Part shown: positions 43,981 through 54,682 of the stretch, one piece after another
Position numbering within the stretch: position 1 is the stretch's first letter
Layout of the letters: each line of letters starts with the position of its first letter
Source: Caproiciproducens sp. CPB-2
GTDB lineage: Bacteria; Bacillota; Clostridia; Oscillospirales; Acutalibacteraceae
Direction of reading: 5' to 3'
Assembly: GCF_036287215.1 (NCBI RefSeq)
Contig: NZ_CP142860.1
Span: forward strand, 2,356,001 to 2,420,000
Length of the DNA stretch: 64,000 nucleotides
Translations under genes and position numbers: made by a program
Notes under the pieces: generated by a model
Databases searched by the model: none
What the model was told of the DNA's origin: nothing
The model's input: the letters and a program-made list of their open reading frames with translations, nothing else

Positions 43981-44964
43981 ATGAACTTTCAAAAAATCAC
44001 CGCAGGGCTGCTGTCCGTTTTTCTTCTGGCGGGAACCCCGGTTCCCGCGCTCGCCGACACGGCCTCCGACGCGGTCACAGCCGCTCCCCAGATCGTAAAT
44101 GTAAATTACGCGGACATTGAGTTTCTCGTGCGTTCGGGCAATCAGACCATCCGCGCAAATGAAAAAACGCTGGACAGTCTGAACAGCAACGACGCGGCCG
44201 GGCAGATCGTCGTAACGGCGCAGAAGCTTTATGTGACGTTTCACTACCTGAACGCCGAGCGCAATCAGCTGCTCAAGCAGCAGCAGGCGCTGGACGACAC
44301 GCTGAAAATCACGCAGCTGAAAGCCGACCTCGGCCTCATTACGCAGACCGACCTGCTCAACGCCCGGCAGCAGAAAAACACATTGGCGGATACCCTCACC
44401 GCGCTGGCAAACCAGATGCGGACGGTGAAAAACAATCTTCAGGTGCTTCTGGGATACTCGTCCGATTACGACCTCTCGATTTCTTCCGCACCGTCGCCGG
44501 ATGCAAATTTCTCCGCCGCAATGAACGAGGCGGCCGACCGGCAGACGGCGCAGAGCGCAAACTGGACGCTGAAAGAAAAAAAGCTGGCGAAGGAAATCGC
44601 CGACGACGACAAGGATTCCGATCTGGATTCAACAGTGGACGACTATCGCGCAGCGTCGCTGAATTACAGTCTTGCGCTGAACACATTCAACGCTTCCTTC
44701 CAGCAGGTGTACAACGACGTGGCGGAAAAGCAGAGCCGCCTTGCCTCGGCGCAGGCGGCTTACGACGCGAAAACGAAAACGCTTGACGCCGTAAAGCTCC
44801 AGAACACACTGGGGATCGCCTCGGCACTCGAACTGAAAAACGCGCAGACAGACCTGGACAGCGCGCAGGCCGCGCTCGATCAGGCGAAGCTCAATCTTTT
44901 TTCTTCCCAGGAGCAGTACCGCTGGGCGCTTCGGGGCGTGATCAGCACATCCACGCAGGAATAG
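43981..44964 (+). CDS. TolC-family (OEP-like) exported coiled-coil protein
   Basis: 327 residues after GGGAGG, with a signal peptide (MNFQKITAG, hydrophobic core, cleavage near ALAD). The mature part is long amphipathic helices with TolC-type motifs 'YVTFHYLNAERNQLLKQQQ', 'KADLGLITQTDLLNARQQK' and 'LGIASALELKNAQTDLDSAQAALDQAK'. TolC proteins have two such repeats and beta strands inserted in an outer membrane. This one is shorter and no obvious barrel strands are seen, fitting a monoderm host. It is the last gene of the export operon. Confidence 0.85.
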   Translation: MNFQKITAGLLSVFLLAGTPVPALADTASDAVTAAPQIVNVNYADIEFLVRSGNQTIRANEKTLDSLNSNDAAGQIVVTAQKLYVTFHYLNAERNQLLKQQQALDDTLKITQLKADLGLITQTDLLNARQQKNTLADTLTALANQMRTVKNNLQVLLGYSSDYDLSISSAPSPDANFSAAMNEAADRQTAQSANWTLKEKKLAKEIADDDKDSDLDSTVDDYRAASLNYSLALNTFNASFQQVYNDVAEKQSRLASAQAAYDAKTKTLDAVKLQNTLGIASALELKNAQTDLDSAQAALDQAKLNLFSSQEQYRWALRGVISTSTQE

Positions 44965-45049
44965 TTCTCCGCATAAGGGACGGTTCCACATATTCGGAGC
45001 CCGCTCAAAACAGCCGACCGCGGATTTTCAACATAAATAAGATTGCGGA

Positions 45050-45088
45050 AGCCCGTCATCCTGATTACACAGGGATGACGGGCTTTTC
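45050..45088 (+). terminator. Terminator of the export operon
   Basis: Perfect arms AGCCCGTCATCC/GGATGACGGGCT with a 10-base loop and TTT following, about 85 bases after the TolC-like gene. The remaining 190 bases before the DUF4317 gene show no gene. Confidence 0.9.
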
Positions 45089-45281
45089 CTGAAACGCTTC
45101 CATTGTAAACGATGGTGACCGGGAAGCCTTACGTACAAGGTTCCGAGGAAGCCACGGCAGCCGGGACGAAAAGAAGAGCAGTCAAAGCTTTCCTCGTTGG
45201 GATGACAACCACATTCCTCCGTGATATAATTAAAAATACGTGACTGGAACCAAATGACATATAGAATTGAACGAGGATGCT

Positions 45282-46409
45282 ATGAACGAAAAAGAAATTG
45301 CAGAAATCCGCCGCCGCTTCCGTCCGGACAAGAGCAATATTACCCGGATACGCGGCTGTTACGTCAACGATCAGAAAGAAATTGTTTCGGAGTTTAGCCA
45401 ACCGCTGGGGTTAATGCCCCAGGAGGAGTCCGAAGAGCTGCTGGCCATTCTGAAGAAGACGCTGTCCGGGGCGATTGGAAAGAACCTGATCGACATTGAA
45501 TTTGCGACACAGCAGGTCCTGACAGGCGAAGAGCACAAGCTGCTGATGGCGCTCAAAGATTCCTCGCTGGAAAACGATGACGCCGTGAGGGAATTTTACG
45601 GACGCGTGATTCAGACGCTCGACATGGAGGGCCATTATCTGATTCTTCTGGCTTACGACCAGTACGATGTTCCCTACTATACAAAAGACGGAGAAAAGCA
45701 GGAGGATTCCCCGGAGGTATTTTCGTACTTCCTGTGCAGCATCTGCCCTGTAAAATTAACAAAACCGGCGCTTGGCTACTATGTTTCCGAAAACAGCTTC
45801 CGCAACATCAGGACGGACTGGGTCGTGTCGGCGCCGGAGCTTGGATTCCTGTTTCCGGCTTTCAACGACCGCAGCGCCAACATTTACAACGCCCTTTACT
45901 ACTCCCGCAACATTGCGGAGAACCATACGGAATTCGTCGACACCGTATTCAAAAGCGAGATTCCAATGCCCGCCGCCGCACAGAAGGAAACCTTCCAGGC
46001 CATTTTGGAGGATACCGTTGCCGAGGACTGCAGCTTCGATGTCGTGCAGGCGGTTCAGGAACAGTTGTCCGAAATGATCGAGGAGCACAAGAACAATAAA
46101 GAAGAGGAGCCGCTGGCCGTCTCCAAAAAAACGGTAAAGGGGATTCTGGAATCCTGCGGCGTCTCCGAAGCCCGCGTGACCGCCTTTGAAGAAAAGTTTG
46201 ACACCGAGTTCGGCGCCGATGCCGAGATCAGTCCGCGGAATCTGATTGATACAAAGCAGCTGGAGGTCCGCACTCCCGACGTGACGATCCGTGTCAATCC
46301 GGAGCGCAACGACCTGGTTGAAACACGGATCATCGACGGCACCAAATACATTTTGATCCGCGCGGACGAAGGCGTCGAGGTAAACGGAGTGAACATCCAT
46401 ATTTCGTAA
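45282..46409 (+). CDS. DUF4317 domain protein
   Basis: 375 residues from the ATG at 45282 after GAGG. It matches the DUF4317 type: start 'EIAEIRRRFRPDKSNITRIRGCYVND', middle 'YFLCSICPVKLTKPALGYY', end 'DGTKYILIRADEGVEVNGV'. It is a cytoplasmic protein found in anaerobic Firmicutes, with no known function and no operon partner here. The gene ends convergently with kdpE. Confidence 0.88.
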   Translation: MNEKEIAEIRRRFRPDKSNITRIRGCYVNDQKEIVSEFSQPLGLMPQEESEELLAILKKTLSGAIGKNLIDIEFATQQVLTGEEHKLLMALKDSSLENDDAVREFYGRVIQTLDMEGHYLILLAYDQYDVPYYTKDGEKQEDSPEVFSYFLCSICPVKLTKPALGYYVSENSFRNIRTDWVVSAPELGFLFPAFNDRSANIYNALYYSRNIAENHTEFVDTVFKSEIPMPAAAQKETFQAILEDTVAEDCSFDVVQAVQEQLSEMIEEHKNNKEEEPLAVSKKTVKGILESCGVSEARVTAFEEKFDTEFGADAEISPRNLIDTKQLEVRTPDVTIRVNPERNDLVETRIIDGTKYILIRADEGVEVNGVNIHIS

Positions 46410-46498
46410 CGGCACCCTGACCGCTTTCTCCATCCGCTGTCCTCTTACGGCATTATCTGTCCGTAAATTTTAAAGACGCTTCTTTTCCGCAACCAGAT

Positions 46499-47203
46499 TT
46501 ACTCCATAACCCGGCTCATCCTGTAACCGATGCCAATGCGCGTCTGGATGTAAACCGGTTTGGAGGGGTCTGGTTCTATTTTTTTTCTGAGCGTCGCCAT
46601 GAATACCCTGACCAGGGAAGAATCGGATTCCAGCGGATTTGGCCAGACATTCGTCAGGATAAAATGATAGGTCAGCACCTTGCCGACATTTTTCGCCAGA
46701 AGGCACAGCAGCTTATATTCAATAGGAGTCAGATGAACTTCCCGTCCATCCACAAAAACCGATGCGGCGGAATAATCTATTTTTAAGGCTCCGTTCTCAA
46801 AGGACGCCTCGTCCAGAACGGGACGGCTGTCATACTGCATTTTCCGGACCGCGACACGGATTCTTGCCAAAAGCTCCTCCACACTGAAGGGTTTTGTCAG
46901 ATAATCGTCGGCGCCGGCGTCAAGGGCCCTGATGATATCCCTGTCCTCGCTTCTGGCGCTTACCACAATAATCGGACGGTTTGACCACGTACGGATTTTC
47001 CGGATCACCTTCATGCCGTCTATGTCCGGAAGTCCCAGATCCAAGATCATGACGTCCGGATTTTTGGAAGCGGCCTGTGAAATTGCCGACTCCCCCGTGG
47101 AGGCAGTCAGCAGCGAATAGGAATGGGACGCGTTTAACGTTGTTGTAAGCAGATTGCGTACCGCTTTATCATCTTCCACAACCAAAATCGAAGTTTTATC
47201 CAT
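46499..47203 (-). CDS. kdpE: KdpE response regulator
   Basis: 234 residues of the OmpR/PhoB type. The receiver domain has the phospho-acceptor Asp in 'DVMILDLGLPDIDG' and Lys in 'DYLTKPFS'. A winged-helix DNA-binding domain follows ('LTPIEYKLLCLLAKNVGKVLTYHFILTNVW' in outline). It activates the kdp operon under potassium limitation together with KdpD. The start overlaps kdpD by eight bases. Confidence 0.95.
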   Translation of the reverse strand: MDKTSILVVEDDKAVRNLLTTTLNASHSYSLLTASTGESAISQAASKNPDVMILDLGLPDIDGMKVIRKIRTWSNRPIIVVSARSEDRDIIRALDAGADDYLTKPFSVEELLARIRVAVRKMQYDSRPVLDEASFENGALKIDYSAASVFVDGREVHLTPIEYKLLCLLAKNVGKVLTYHFILTNVWPNPLESDSSLVRVFMATLRKKIEPDPSKPVYIQTRIGIGYRMSRVME

Positions 47204-49898
47204 GATGATCTATCTCCTCCAGCCGCAGAGAAAAGCCGAACACTGTTCCGTGCGGCTGGTTATCTCTGACGTAAATTTCCCCGCCGTGGGCGTTGACGAT
47301 CGATTTGCACAGGGAAAGCCCGATCCCGAGCCCTCTTCTGCTGTCGCCGATTTCATTATTGGCCGTATAAAACATGTCGAATATCTGCTTTTTGTCCTTG
47401 TCCGGGATTCCCTTCCCGTTATCTGAAATTTCAATGATTACCCATTGCTTTCGCTGGAACGCGCGGATGACGATCCGGGAACCGGCCGGCGTATAGGTGA
47501 TCGCGTTGTTCACGATGTTGATAACCGTCTGGACGATCAGATGGGCGTCCACCCGGACCATCAGCATATCATCCTCCAGAACCGTGCTGATCTGATGCTC
47601 CGTGCCATGCCTGTCTATATGGAGCAGTGCTTCCGCAATCAGGTCCTGCACCAGCTCCGGCTGCGTTTCAATGCTCAGCCGTCCGTCATCGATTCTGGTG
47701 ACGGCAAGGATGTTTTCAACCAGATTGATCAGCCACAGCGAATCCTCATAAATATTTTCGAGAAGCCTGTGTGTCTGTGCTTCTTCGATTTGGGTTCCTT
47801 CCGATAAAAGGATGCTCGCATTCCCCGAGATGCTGGTAAGCGGCGTGCGCAGATCATGCGAAATGGCCCGCAGAAGATTTGCGCGCAGCCTCTCCTTTTC
47901 CGCTTTCATGGACGCCTGATTCTGCTTTTCATTCAGATTATATTTTTCAATCGCGAAAGAAATTTCATAAATCATTCCTTCCAAAAGGGAACGCCCGAAA
48001 ACCTCCAGCCCCTCCCTGTTCCACATCGGGATGCCGATGACCGCCAGAACCGTATCCTTTCCCTTGACGGGCAGATACAGGGATTTTGCGCCCGGAAGCG
48101 TATCCGTCGAAATCCCCGCCGGCTTTCTGTTATGGTAGACCCAGACCGCGACGGCATATTCTTCCTCACCGGAATATTCCGCCGGCAGCGGATGGGACGG
48201 GTCGGCGCTGTAAATCCACGGTTTTTGAAGCTCCCCGTCCTTTACCGCAAAAAACATTACCGACTGGTTCAGAAGCCTGGATATCTGCTGTGAGGATTTC
48301 TCGACAATTTCATGGAATTCATTCGCGCGCTGCAGCTTCCGGCTGGTTTCCAGCAGAATCCCCGTACGGTGCGCGGTGACGGCCGCAGCCTTCGCCTGAT
48401 ATTTCACCCTCATGGTAAGGGAACTCGTGATGAGGGACGAAATCAGCATAATCAGGAAGGTAACCGGATAATCCGTGCCATAGGCGTTAAAGGTGAACCT
48501 CGGTTCAATAAACACATAATTGTAAATCAGCACGCTTAAAACGGAGGAGCCCAAGCCGTAGATTCTGCCGTTCGTCTGATTGGAAATAATGAGGACGCCT
48601 AAAATATAAATGGTGATGATATTGATCTGAACATAATGAAGGCTGGAAAAAAGAATCCCGACAAAAGTACACAATGCTAAAATCCCGGCCATTTTCAGCA
48701 GGTCGGATAGATGAAAATGCTCCTGAATGTGTCTTCGGACCGTTTCCGGACGGTGGGGCGGCAAATTGTCCGGGATGATGTATACGTCCATATTGGGCGC
48801 CAGCGAGGTAAGCCTCTCCACAAAATTCGGTTTTGCAAAGAAGAGTCCGGGCTTATTGTTGGAACGCCCCATGACGATTTTTGACACGCCGCCGGCATTG
48901 GCGTACTCCGAAATCTGGTATGCCACGTCGTCGCCGTAAACGGTTGCGATTTTCGCCCCGAGCTGTTCGGCGAGCTTCAGATTTTCACGCAGGCGCACCC
49001 TGTTTTTGTCGTTTAATTCCTTCGTGTGCGGCGTTTCCACAAAAAGCGCCGTAAAGGAAGCGTGGAACGCGCTTGCGAACCGGGCAGCGGTACGGATCAC
49101 CTTCGCGTTGGAGGGAGAGCTGCTCAGACAGACAAGGATGTGCTCGCCCGTATAATAGGGAGCGTCCCGGACTTCCGCCCGGTTTGATTCCACTTCCCTG
49201 TTCACCTTGTCCGCGATTCTGCGCAGCGCGATCTCGCGCAGGGCCACAAGGTTGTCCCGCGTGAAGAAATGGCGCAGCGCGCGTTTTGCCTGCGTTTCCT
49301 TATAAATTTTTCTGGCGTTTAAACGCTCGATCAAAACATCGGGCTCAATATCGACCAGCTCCACCTGCGTGGCTCTGTCGAAGATAAAATCCGGCACCCT
49401 TTCCTTCACCGTAATGTGGGTGACGGAGGCGACAATATCGTTCAGGCTTTCCAAATGCTGTACGTTCAGCGTGGTATAAACGTTGATTCCGGCGTTCAAA
49501 AGCTCCTCAATATCGTCGTAACGCTTAATGTGCCTGCATCCCGACGCGTTGGTATGGGCAAGCTCGTCCACCAGAATCAGTTCCGGCCTGCGTTTCAGCG
49601 CCGCGTCCAAATCAAATTCATTCAGCACAATCCCCCGGTAAGCGACCTTTTTAACAGGGATGTCTTCAAACCCCTGCGCCAGAGACATGGTATCGGGGCG
49701 GGAATGCGGTTCGATATACCCCAGAACCACGTCCACCCCGGCCTTTTGCTCGGAACGGGCGGCGTCCAGCATGGCGTAGGTTTTTCCCACGCCGGCCGCG
49801 TAACCGAAAAAGATTTTGAGTGTTCCCCGTTTGGCTTTCCCCTCATGATCGTTGATCTTTTTCAGCAAAGTCTCGGGAGTCGGACGCTCGCCGCTCAT
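47196..49898 (-). CDS. kdpD: KdpD sensor histidine kinase
   Basis: 900 residues from the ATG at 49898 (GAGGTGG spaced five bases). Domain order: KdpD N-terminal domain with Walker A 'GYAAGVGKT' and 'LILVDELAHTN'; USP domain (about 245-370); four-helix DUF4118 membrane domain (about 395-490); a GAF-like domain; HisKA 'AISHDLRTPLTSISGN' and HATPase 'EISDNGKGIPDKDK'. Full length. It senses low K+ and, in Firmicutes, may bind cyclic di-AMP via the USP domain. Confidence 0.96.
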   Translation of the reverse strand: MSGERPTPETLLKKINDHEGKAKRGTLKIFFGYAAGVGKTYAMLDAARSEQKAGVDVVLGYIEPHSRPDTMSLAQGFEDIPVKKVAYRGIVLNEFDLDAALKRRPELILVDELAHTNASGCRHIKRYDDIEELLNAGINVYTTLNVQHLESLNDIVASVTHITVKERVPDFIFDRATQVELVDIEPDVLIERLNARKIYKETQAKRALRHFFTRDNLVALREIALRRIADKVNREVESNRAEVRDAPYYTGEHILVCLSSSPSNAKVIRTAARFASAFHASFTALFVETPHTKELNDKNRVRLRENLKLAEQLGAKIATVYGDDVAYQISEYANAGGVSKIVMGRSNNKPGLFFAKPNFVERLTSLAPNMDVYIIPDNLPPHRPETVRRHIQEHFHLSDLLKMAGILALCTFVGILFSSLHYVQINIITIYILGVLIISNQTNGRIYGLGSSVLSVLIYNYVFIEPRFTFNAYGTDYPVTFLIMLISSLITSSLTMRVKYQAKAAAVTAHRTGILLETSRKLQRANEFHEIVEKSSQQISRLLNQSVMFFAVKDGELQKPWIYSADPSHPLPAEYSGEEEYAVAVWVYHNRKPAGISTDTLPGAKSLYLPVKGKDTVLAVIGIPMWNREGLEVFGRSLLEGMIYEISFAIEKYNLNEKQNQASMKAEKERLRANLLRAISHDLRTPLTSISGNASILLSEGTQIEEAQTHRLLENIYEDSLWLINLVENILAVTRIDDGRLSIETQPELVQDLIAEALLHIDRHGTEHQISTVLEDDMLMVRVDAHLIVQTVINIVNNAITYTPAGSRIVIRAFQRKQWVIIEISDNGKGIPDKDKKQIFDMFYTANNEIGDSRRGLGIGLSLCKSIVNAHGGEIYVRDNQPHGTVFGFSLRLEEIDHHG

Positions 49899-49913
49899 TC
49901 CATCCACCTCGTT

Positions 49914-50519
49914 TTATTTTAAAATACCGTCAAGCGCCAGGTTGACCTTTAGGACATTGACCGTATCTTCCCCAAACACTTTCAGAAATTTTCCGTTCGT
50001 ATATTTGGCGACAATGTCGCGGACCTGCTGCACCGGCATATTTCTCGCTTTGGCGATCCGCTCCACCTGATACTCCGCCGCCGCGGGGGAAATATCGGGG
50101 TCGAGCCCGCTGCCGGAGCAGGTGACAAGGTCCTCCGGAATAGGGGTGTCCCTTTTTTCCGGATGCGCGGCCCGGATTTTCTCCACCCGTTCTTTTACCA
50201 ACTCTTGATACCGGTCGCTGGCCGGGCTCAGATTTGACGGCGAAGCGTACAGCATTGCTTTTCCATTAGAATCGGTGCACGTCTTTGTGTCCAGATTCAT
50301 GATGCGTCCCCAAAGATAACCGTCGCCCGTAAACTGCTGCGCCAGAAGCGCGCTGCCATATTTCTTTCCGTCAATTTCAATTATACTGCCATTTGCCTGA
50401 TTATGGAACAGGAGTTGCGAAATTCCTGTAACGGCCAGCGGATAAATCAGCCCGCACAGCAGGGTAAAAAGCAACAACGCGACAAGTGCCTTTGACCAAA
50501 CGGATTTTATCAGTTTCAT
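49914..50519 (-). CDS. kdpC: KdpC subunit of K+-transporting ATPase
   Basis: 201 residues with a single N-terminal membrane helix ('ALVALLLFTLLCGLIYPLAVTGI'). Typical KdpC motifs are 'FTGDGYLWGR', 'SNLSPASDRYQELVKERV', 'DLVTCSGSGLDPDISPAAAEYQ' and a C-terminal 'VNVLKVNLALD'. It stabilises ATP binding to KdpB. It is the fourth gene of kdpFABCDE. Confidence 0.96.
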   Translation of the reverse strand: MKLIKSVWSKALVALLLFTLLCGLIYPLAVTGISQLLFHNQANGSIIEIDGKKYGSALLAQQFTGDGYLWGRIMNLDTKTCTDSNGKAMLYASPSNLSPASDRYQELVKERVEKIRAAHPEKRDTPIPEDLVTCSGSGLDPDISPAAAEYQVERIAKARNMPVQQVRDIVAKYTNGKFLKVFGEDTVNVLKVNLALDGILK

Positions 50520-50533
50520 GAAAAGGTTCCTCC

Positions 50534-52603
50534 TTAAGAAACGCCGAACAGGGCCAGTAAAACATCAATGAGTTTGACAAAAACAAACGGCGCCGCAAGA
50601 CCGCCGAGCCCATAGAGGAAAAGGTTCCGGGAAAGCAGCTTTTTGGCGGGGACCTCGCGGTATTTCACGCCCTTCAGCGCAAGCGGGATCAGAGCGACAA
50701 TAATCAGCGCGTTGTAAATAATCGCGGACAGAATCGCTGTGTCGGCGCTGTGAAGTCCCATGATATTCAGCGCCGCAAGACCGGGGTACAGGGTCATGAA
50801 CATGGCGGGAATAATGGCGAAGTACTTCGCCACGTCATTTGCGATGCTGAAGGTCGTCAGCGAACCTCTGGTCATTAAGAGCTGTTTTCCGATGCGGACA
50901 ATGTCGATCAGCTTCGTCGGCGAGGAATCCAGGTCAACCATATTGCCCGCTTCCTTCGCCGCCTGTGTCCCGGTGTTCATAGCCACCGCCACGTCCGCCT
51001 GAGCGAGCGCGGGGGCGTCGTTCGTACCGTCGCCCGTCATGGCGACCAGATGCCCCTGCTTCTGAAAATCCCGGATCATCTGCAGCTTGCCTTCCGGCGT
51101 CGCCTCCGCCAGGAAGTCGTCCACCCCTGCCTCCGCGGCAATAGCCGCCGCGGTCATGGGATTGTCGCCGGTAATCATGATCGTTTTGATTCCCATCTTT
51201 CTCAGGTCGGCAAATTTTTCCTTTACACCGCTTTTGATGATATCCTTCAGATGGATGACCCCCATGATTTTGCCGTTTTTGGCAACAACCAGCGGCGTTC
51301 CCCCGCTGTTGGCAATCTTTTTGACCGCTTCCTCACATTCTTTGGAGTAGATGCCGTTCTGGGCCTGCACATACTCCTTTACCGCGTCCGCCGCGCCTTT
51401 GCGGATTTCCATGCCCGGAAGATTCACGCCGCTCATCCTTGTTTTCGCAGTGAACGGGACAAACTTGGGGGACTGGCCGCCGAATTCATGCCCGCGGATG
51501 CCGAATTCCCTTTTCGCGAGAACGACAACGCTTCTGCCCTCCGGCGTTTCATCCGCCAGAGAGGACAGCTGCGCGGCATCGGCCAGTTCCCTGATCTCCA
51601 CCCCGTCTACGGGAATAAACTCCGCGGCCTGGCGGTTCCCCAGCGTGATGGTGCCGGTTTTATCCAGCATCAGGATATCCACGTCTCCAGCGGCTTCGAT
51701 CGCCCTGCCGCTCATGGCAAGCACATTGGCCTGATTCAGGCGGCTCATGCCCGCAATGCCGATGGAGGAAAGCAGCGCGCCGATCGTGGTCGGGGCAAGG
51801 CATACCAGAAGCGCAATCAGCGCGGTGATGGAGCTTGGGTTCCGGATTCCCGCCTGCCCGGCGGCAAACGCCGAATAGGGGTACAGCGCCGCCGTGACCA
51901 ACAGGAAAATAATCGTTAAAGCGACCAGCAGAATCTGAAGCGCGATCTCGTTCGGCGTTTTTTTGCGGGAAGCGCCTTCCACCATGGCAATCATCTTGTC
52001 CAGAAAGCTTTCCCCCGCCTCGCTGGTAACGCGGACGACCAGCCAGTCGGAAATAACGGTGGTTCCCCCCGTCACCGCGCTGCGGTCGCCGCCGCTTTCC
52101 CGGATGACCGGGGCGGATTCGCCGGTGATCGCGCTTTCATCCACCGAGGCCGCGCCGTCGATGACCTCGCCGTCCGCGGGAATCTGCTCCCCGGCCTTCA
52201 CAATCACGATATCGTCCTTGACCAGCTCAGACGAAGAAACTTTTTCAATTTGGTCCCTTTGCTCCGGCGACGGAATCTTACTGGCAGGAACGTCCTTTTT
52301 CGCGGCGCGCAGCGAATCCGCCTGCGCCTTTCCGCGGCTCTCCGCAACGGCTTCCGCAAAATTTGCGAACAGCACGGTAAACCAAAGGATGATTGCAATC
52401 GCCAGAATAAAGCCCGGCTGCGCGTCCTTCAACCCAAACAGCGAGGCAAAGTAAAGAGCCATTGTCAGGACCGCCGCGACATAGACAATAAACATAACCG
52501 GGTTCTGCACCTGTATTTTGGGATTGCATTTTGCAAAGGAATCCTGAATGGCCCGGCCGACCATTTTCTTATCAGCAAAAGCATTTTTTTGTTTTGTATT
52601 CAT
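50534..52603 (-). CDS. kdpB: KdpB, P-type ATPase subunit
   Basis: 689 residues. It has the phosphorylation site '[17 protein letters not shown]', actuator motif '[15 protein letters not shown]' (TGES) and hinge '[44 protein letters not shown]' in outline, and seven or so membrane helices. It hydrolyses ATP to drive K+ uptake through KdpA. Full length, after AGGAGG. Confidence 0.97.
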   Translation of the reverse strand: MNTKQKNAFADKKMVGRAIQDSFAKCNPKIQVQNPVMFIVYVAAVLTMALYFASLFGLKDAQPGFILAIAIILWFTVLFANFAEAVAESRGKAQADSLRAAKKDVPASKIPSPEQRDQIEKVSSSELVKDDIVIVKAGEQIPADGEVIDGAASVDESAITGESAPVIRESGGDRSAVTGGTTVISDWLVVRVTSEAGESFLDKMIAMVEGASRKKTPNEIALQILLVALTIIFLLVTAALYPYSAFAAGQAGIRNPSSITALIALLVCLAPTTIGALLSSIGIAGMSRLNQANVLAMSGRAIEAAGDVDILMLDKTGTITLGNRQAAEFIPVDGVEIRELADAAQLSSLADETPEGRSVVVLAKREFGIRGHEFGGQSPKFVPFTAKTRMSGVNLPGMEIRKGAADAVKEYVQAQNGIYSKECEEAVKKIANSGGTPLVVAKNGKIMGVIHLKDIIKSGVKEKFADLRKMGIKTIMITGDNPMTAAAIAAEAGVDDFLAEATPEGKLQMIRDFQKQGHLVAMTGDGTNDAPALAQADVAVAMNTGTQAAKEAGNMVDLDSSPTKLIDIVRIGKQLLMTRGSLTTFSIANDVAKYFAIIPAMFMTLYPGLAALNIMGLHSADTAILSAIIYNALIIVALIPLALKGVKYREVPAKKLLSRNLFLYGLGGLAAPFVFVKLIDVLLALFGVS

Positions 52604-52614
52604 ACGGCACCTCC

Positions 52615-54354
52615 TTAGCCAACCATCTGATAAAAATCGGCCACCGGCCCAAGCGCCAGAGCCGGGAAAAAGCTGAGTGCGCCAATCAGAAGAATGACAA
52701 AAATCAGCAGTCCCACAAACATGGCGTCATGGGTGGGCAGAGTGCCCGCGCCAACCGCGACTTTCTTTTTCTGCGCCAGAGAGCCGGCCATGGCAAGCGC
52801 GGCCACCAACGGGACATACCGGGCAAAAAGCATGACGATTCCGGTGGAAAGATTCATAAACAGCGTATTCGAAGCCATTCCCGCGAAAGCGGAGCCGTTG
52901 TTTCCGCCCGCCGACGTAAAATTATACAGAATCTCCGAGAATCCGTGCGCCCCCGTGTTGGTCAGCGTGGATGAAATACCGGGGACCATACAGGCCACCC
53001 CGCTGCCGACCAGAATGGCCACCGGCGTCGCAAGGCAGAGCAGAACCGCCATTTTCATTTCGTACGGTTCCACCTTTTTCCCCAGATACTCCGGCGTTCT
53101 GCCGACCATCAGACCGGCGATGAATACGGTGAAGATCGCAAATCCAAGCATGCCGTACAGGCCGGAACCGACGCCGCCGAAAATCACTTCTCCAAGCTGA
53201 ATCAGCAGCATGGGAACCAGCCCGCCGATCGGCGTAAAGCTGTCGTGCATGGCGTTGACGGAGCCGTTTGAGGCAGCCGTGGTAAAGACCGACCATGTGC
53301 CGGAAGCGGCAATGCCGAGACGCGTTTCTTTCCCTTCCATATTGCCGCCCGACTGACCGGCAAAGGAGGTGTTCACCGCTCCGTTTTGGGCAAGCTGAGG
53401 CGTCGCCTGCATTTCATTGAAAAGAACGACGCCCAGGCAGACGGACAGGACAAGAAACATTGCCAGAAACAGAGCCGTCCCCTGCCGCTTATCCTGCACA
53501 TTTCGTCCGAATGTAAAGCACAGCGCCGCGGGAATCAGCAGGATGGAAATCAATTCAATCAGATTCGATGCCGCCGTCGGGTTTTCAAGCGGATGCGCTG
53601 AATTCACACCAAAAAAGCCGCCGCCGTTTGTCCCCAGCTGCTTAATGGCGATCTGGCTTGCCGCTGGACCCTGCGGCACCACCTCACTGGTAATGACGGT
53701 ACCGTCCGCAAGGGTAATCGGCTGCACAAGGTCGACCTGGTCATAGCTGTTGAAATTCTGAACGACGCCCTGTGACACCAGCGCAACGGATACGACCAGA
53801 GAAAGCGGAAGCAAAATATACAGAACGCTTCTCGTAAGATCCGTCCAGAAGCTTCCGAGCCCGGTTTCCTGCACCTTCACAAAGCCGCGGATCAAGGCGA
53901 ACAGAACGGCGATTCCTGTCGCGGCGGATAAAAAGTTCTGCACCGTGTAACCGAGCATCTGCGTGAAATAGCTCATGGAGCTTTCCCCGGAATAAGCCTG
54001 CCAGTTTGTGTTGGTAACAAAGCTGACGGCATTGTTAAATGCCAAATCCCATGGGACCGCTCCAAAATGCTGCGGGTTCAGCGGGAAAAGGCCCTGTAAA
54101 AGATTCAGTAAGAAAACCGCCAGAAACCCGAACAGATTGAAAATGAGGGCTGCTCCGGCGTATTTTTTCCACCCCATCTGCTCGTCCCGGTCGATATTCA
54201 GCGTTTTGTAGAAAAAGCCCTCCACCGGTTGCATCATCCGGGACAAAAAGACTTTTTCGCCGTTCATTACCTTTCCAATATAGCCGCCAAGCGGGATGGC
54301 CAGAACAACCAGAAGGACAAGGCAAAGCACCGCCTGCAGTATTTCTCCATTCAT
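52615..54354 (-). CDS. kdpA: KdpA, K+-translocating subunit
   Basis: 579 residues with about ten membrane helices and the K+ selectivity regions '[21 protein letters not shown]', '[15 protein letters not shown]' and '[13 protein letters not shown]'. It belongs to the superfamily of K+ transporters. Its ATG overlaps the stop of kdpF (ATGA). Confidence 0.97.
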   Translation of the reverse strand: MNGEILQAVLCLVLLVVLAIPLGGYIGKVMNGEKVFLSRMMQPVEGFFYKTLNIDRDEQMGWKKYAGAALIFNLFGFLAVFLLNLLQGLFPLNPQHFGAVPWDLAFNNAVSFVTNTNWQAYSGESSMSYFTQMLGYTVQNFLSAATGIAVLFALIRGFVKVQETGLGSFWTDLTRSVLYILLPLSLVVSVALVSQGVVQNFNSYDQVDLVQPITLADGTVITSEVVPQGPAASQIAIKQLGTNGGGFFGVNSAHPLENPTAASNLIELISILLIPAALCFTFGRNVQDKRQGTALFLAMFLVLSVCLGVVLFNEMQATPQLAQNGAVNTSFAGQSGGNMEGKETRLGIAASGTWSVFTTAASNGSVNAMHDSFTPIGGLVPMLLIQLGEVIFGGVGSGLYGMLGFAIFTVFIAGLMVGRTPEYLGKKVEPYEMKMAVLLCLATPVAILVGSGVACMVPGISSTLTNTGAHGFSEILYNFTSAGGNNGSAFAGMASNTLFMNLSTGIVMLFARYVPLVAALAMAGSLAQKKKVAVGAGTLPTHDAMFVGLLIFVILLIGALSFFPALALGPVADFYQMVG

Positions 54355-54440
54355 ACTTTATCGCTCCTAAACAGAATAGTAATTAGATAAATCAATAGTG
54401 CCGCACAAATGAATCCCGTTATTCCAACAATAACCTGCAA
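54351..54440 (-). CDS. kdpF: KdpF small membrane subunit
   Basis: A 29-residue peptide starting at a TTG, spaced nine bases from GGAGGG, and overlapping kdpA. It is a single hydrophobic helix ('IVGITGFICAALLIYLITIL') ending in 'FRSDKV', like KdpF of other bacteria, which stabilises the complex. A longer frame upstream (to 54881) runs through the previous gene's terminator and is not real. Confidence 0.8.
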   Translation of the reverse strand: MQVIVGITGFICAALLIYLITILFRSDKV

Positions 54441-54599
54441 AATGATATCCCTCCGTTTCTTTTGACAGTATAGCATTGGGATGGTAAGGGTGCCGTTAGG
54501 ATTTGACCAATCATATAAAGATTGCGAAAAGATGAATTTGAGATATCCGAAGGCTGTACCATCAGCTTTCCTAAATCGTATCAGAACATGTATCTGTTC

Positions 54600-54664
54600 A
54601 AAAAAGAACCTCCCTTTCCTTAGCGCGGTTGAAAAATCCGCACTGATTTCGGCAAAGGGAGGTT
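54600..54664 (-). terminator. Terminator of the ketopantoate-reductase-like gene
   Basis: On the minus strand AACCTCCCTTT/AAAGGGAGGTT encloses an inner TGCGG/CCGCG-like hairpin and is followed by CTTTTTT. It also insulates the kdp promoter region (54441-54600), in which I see no recognisable c-di-AMP riboswitch. Confidence 0.85.
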
Positions 54665-54682
54665 TGTTATAAATATTTGATA

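Noticed and set aside
43981..44964. Firm evidence for an outer membrane
   Set aside because: A TolC-family protein alone is not enough. No barrel strands were seen, and the sortase signals and other genes indicate a monoderm.
54441..54680. Cyclic di-AMP riboswitch upstream of kdp
   Set aside because: Such riboswitches precede kdp in some Firmicutes, but the bases here are explained by a neighbouring terminator and no matching core was seen.
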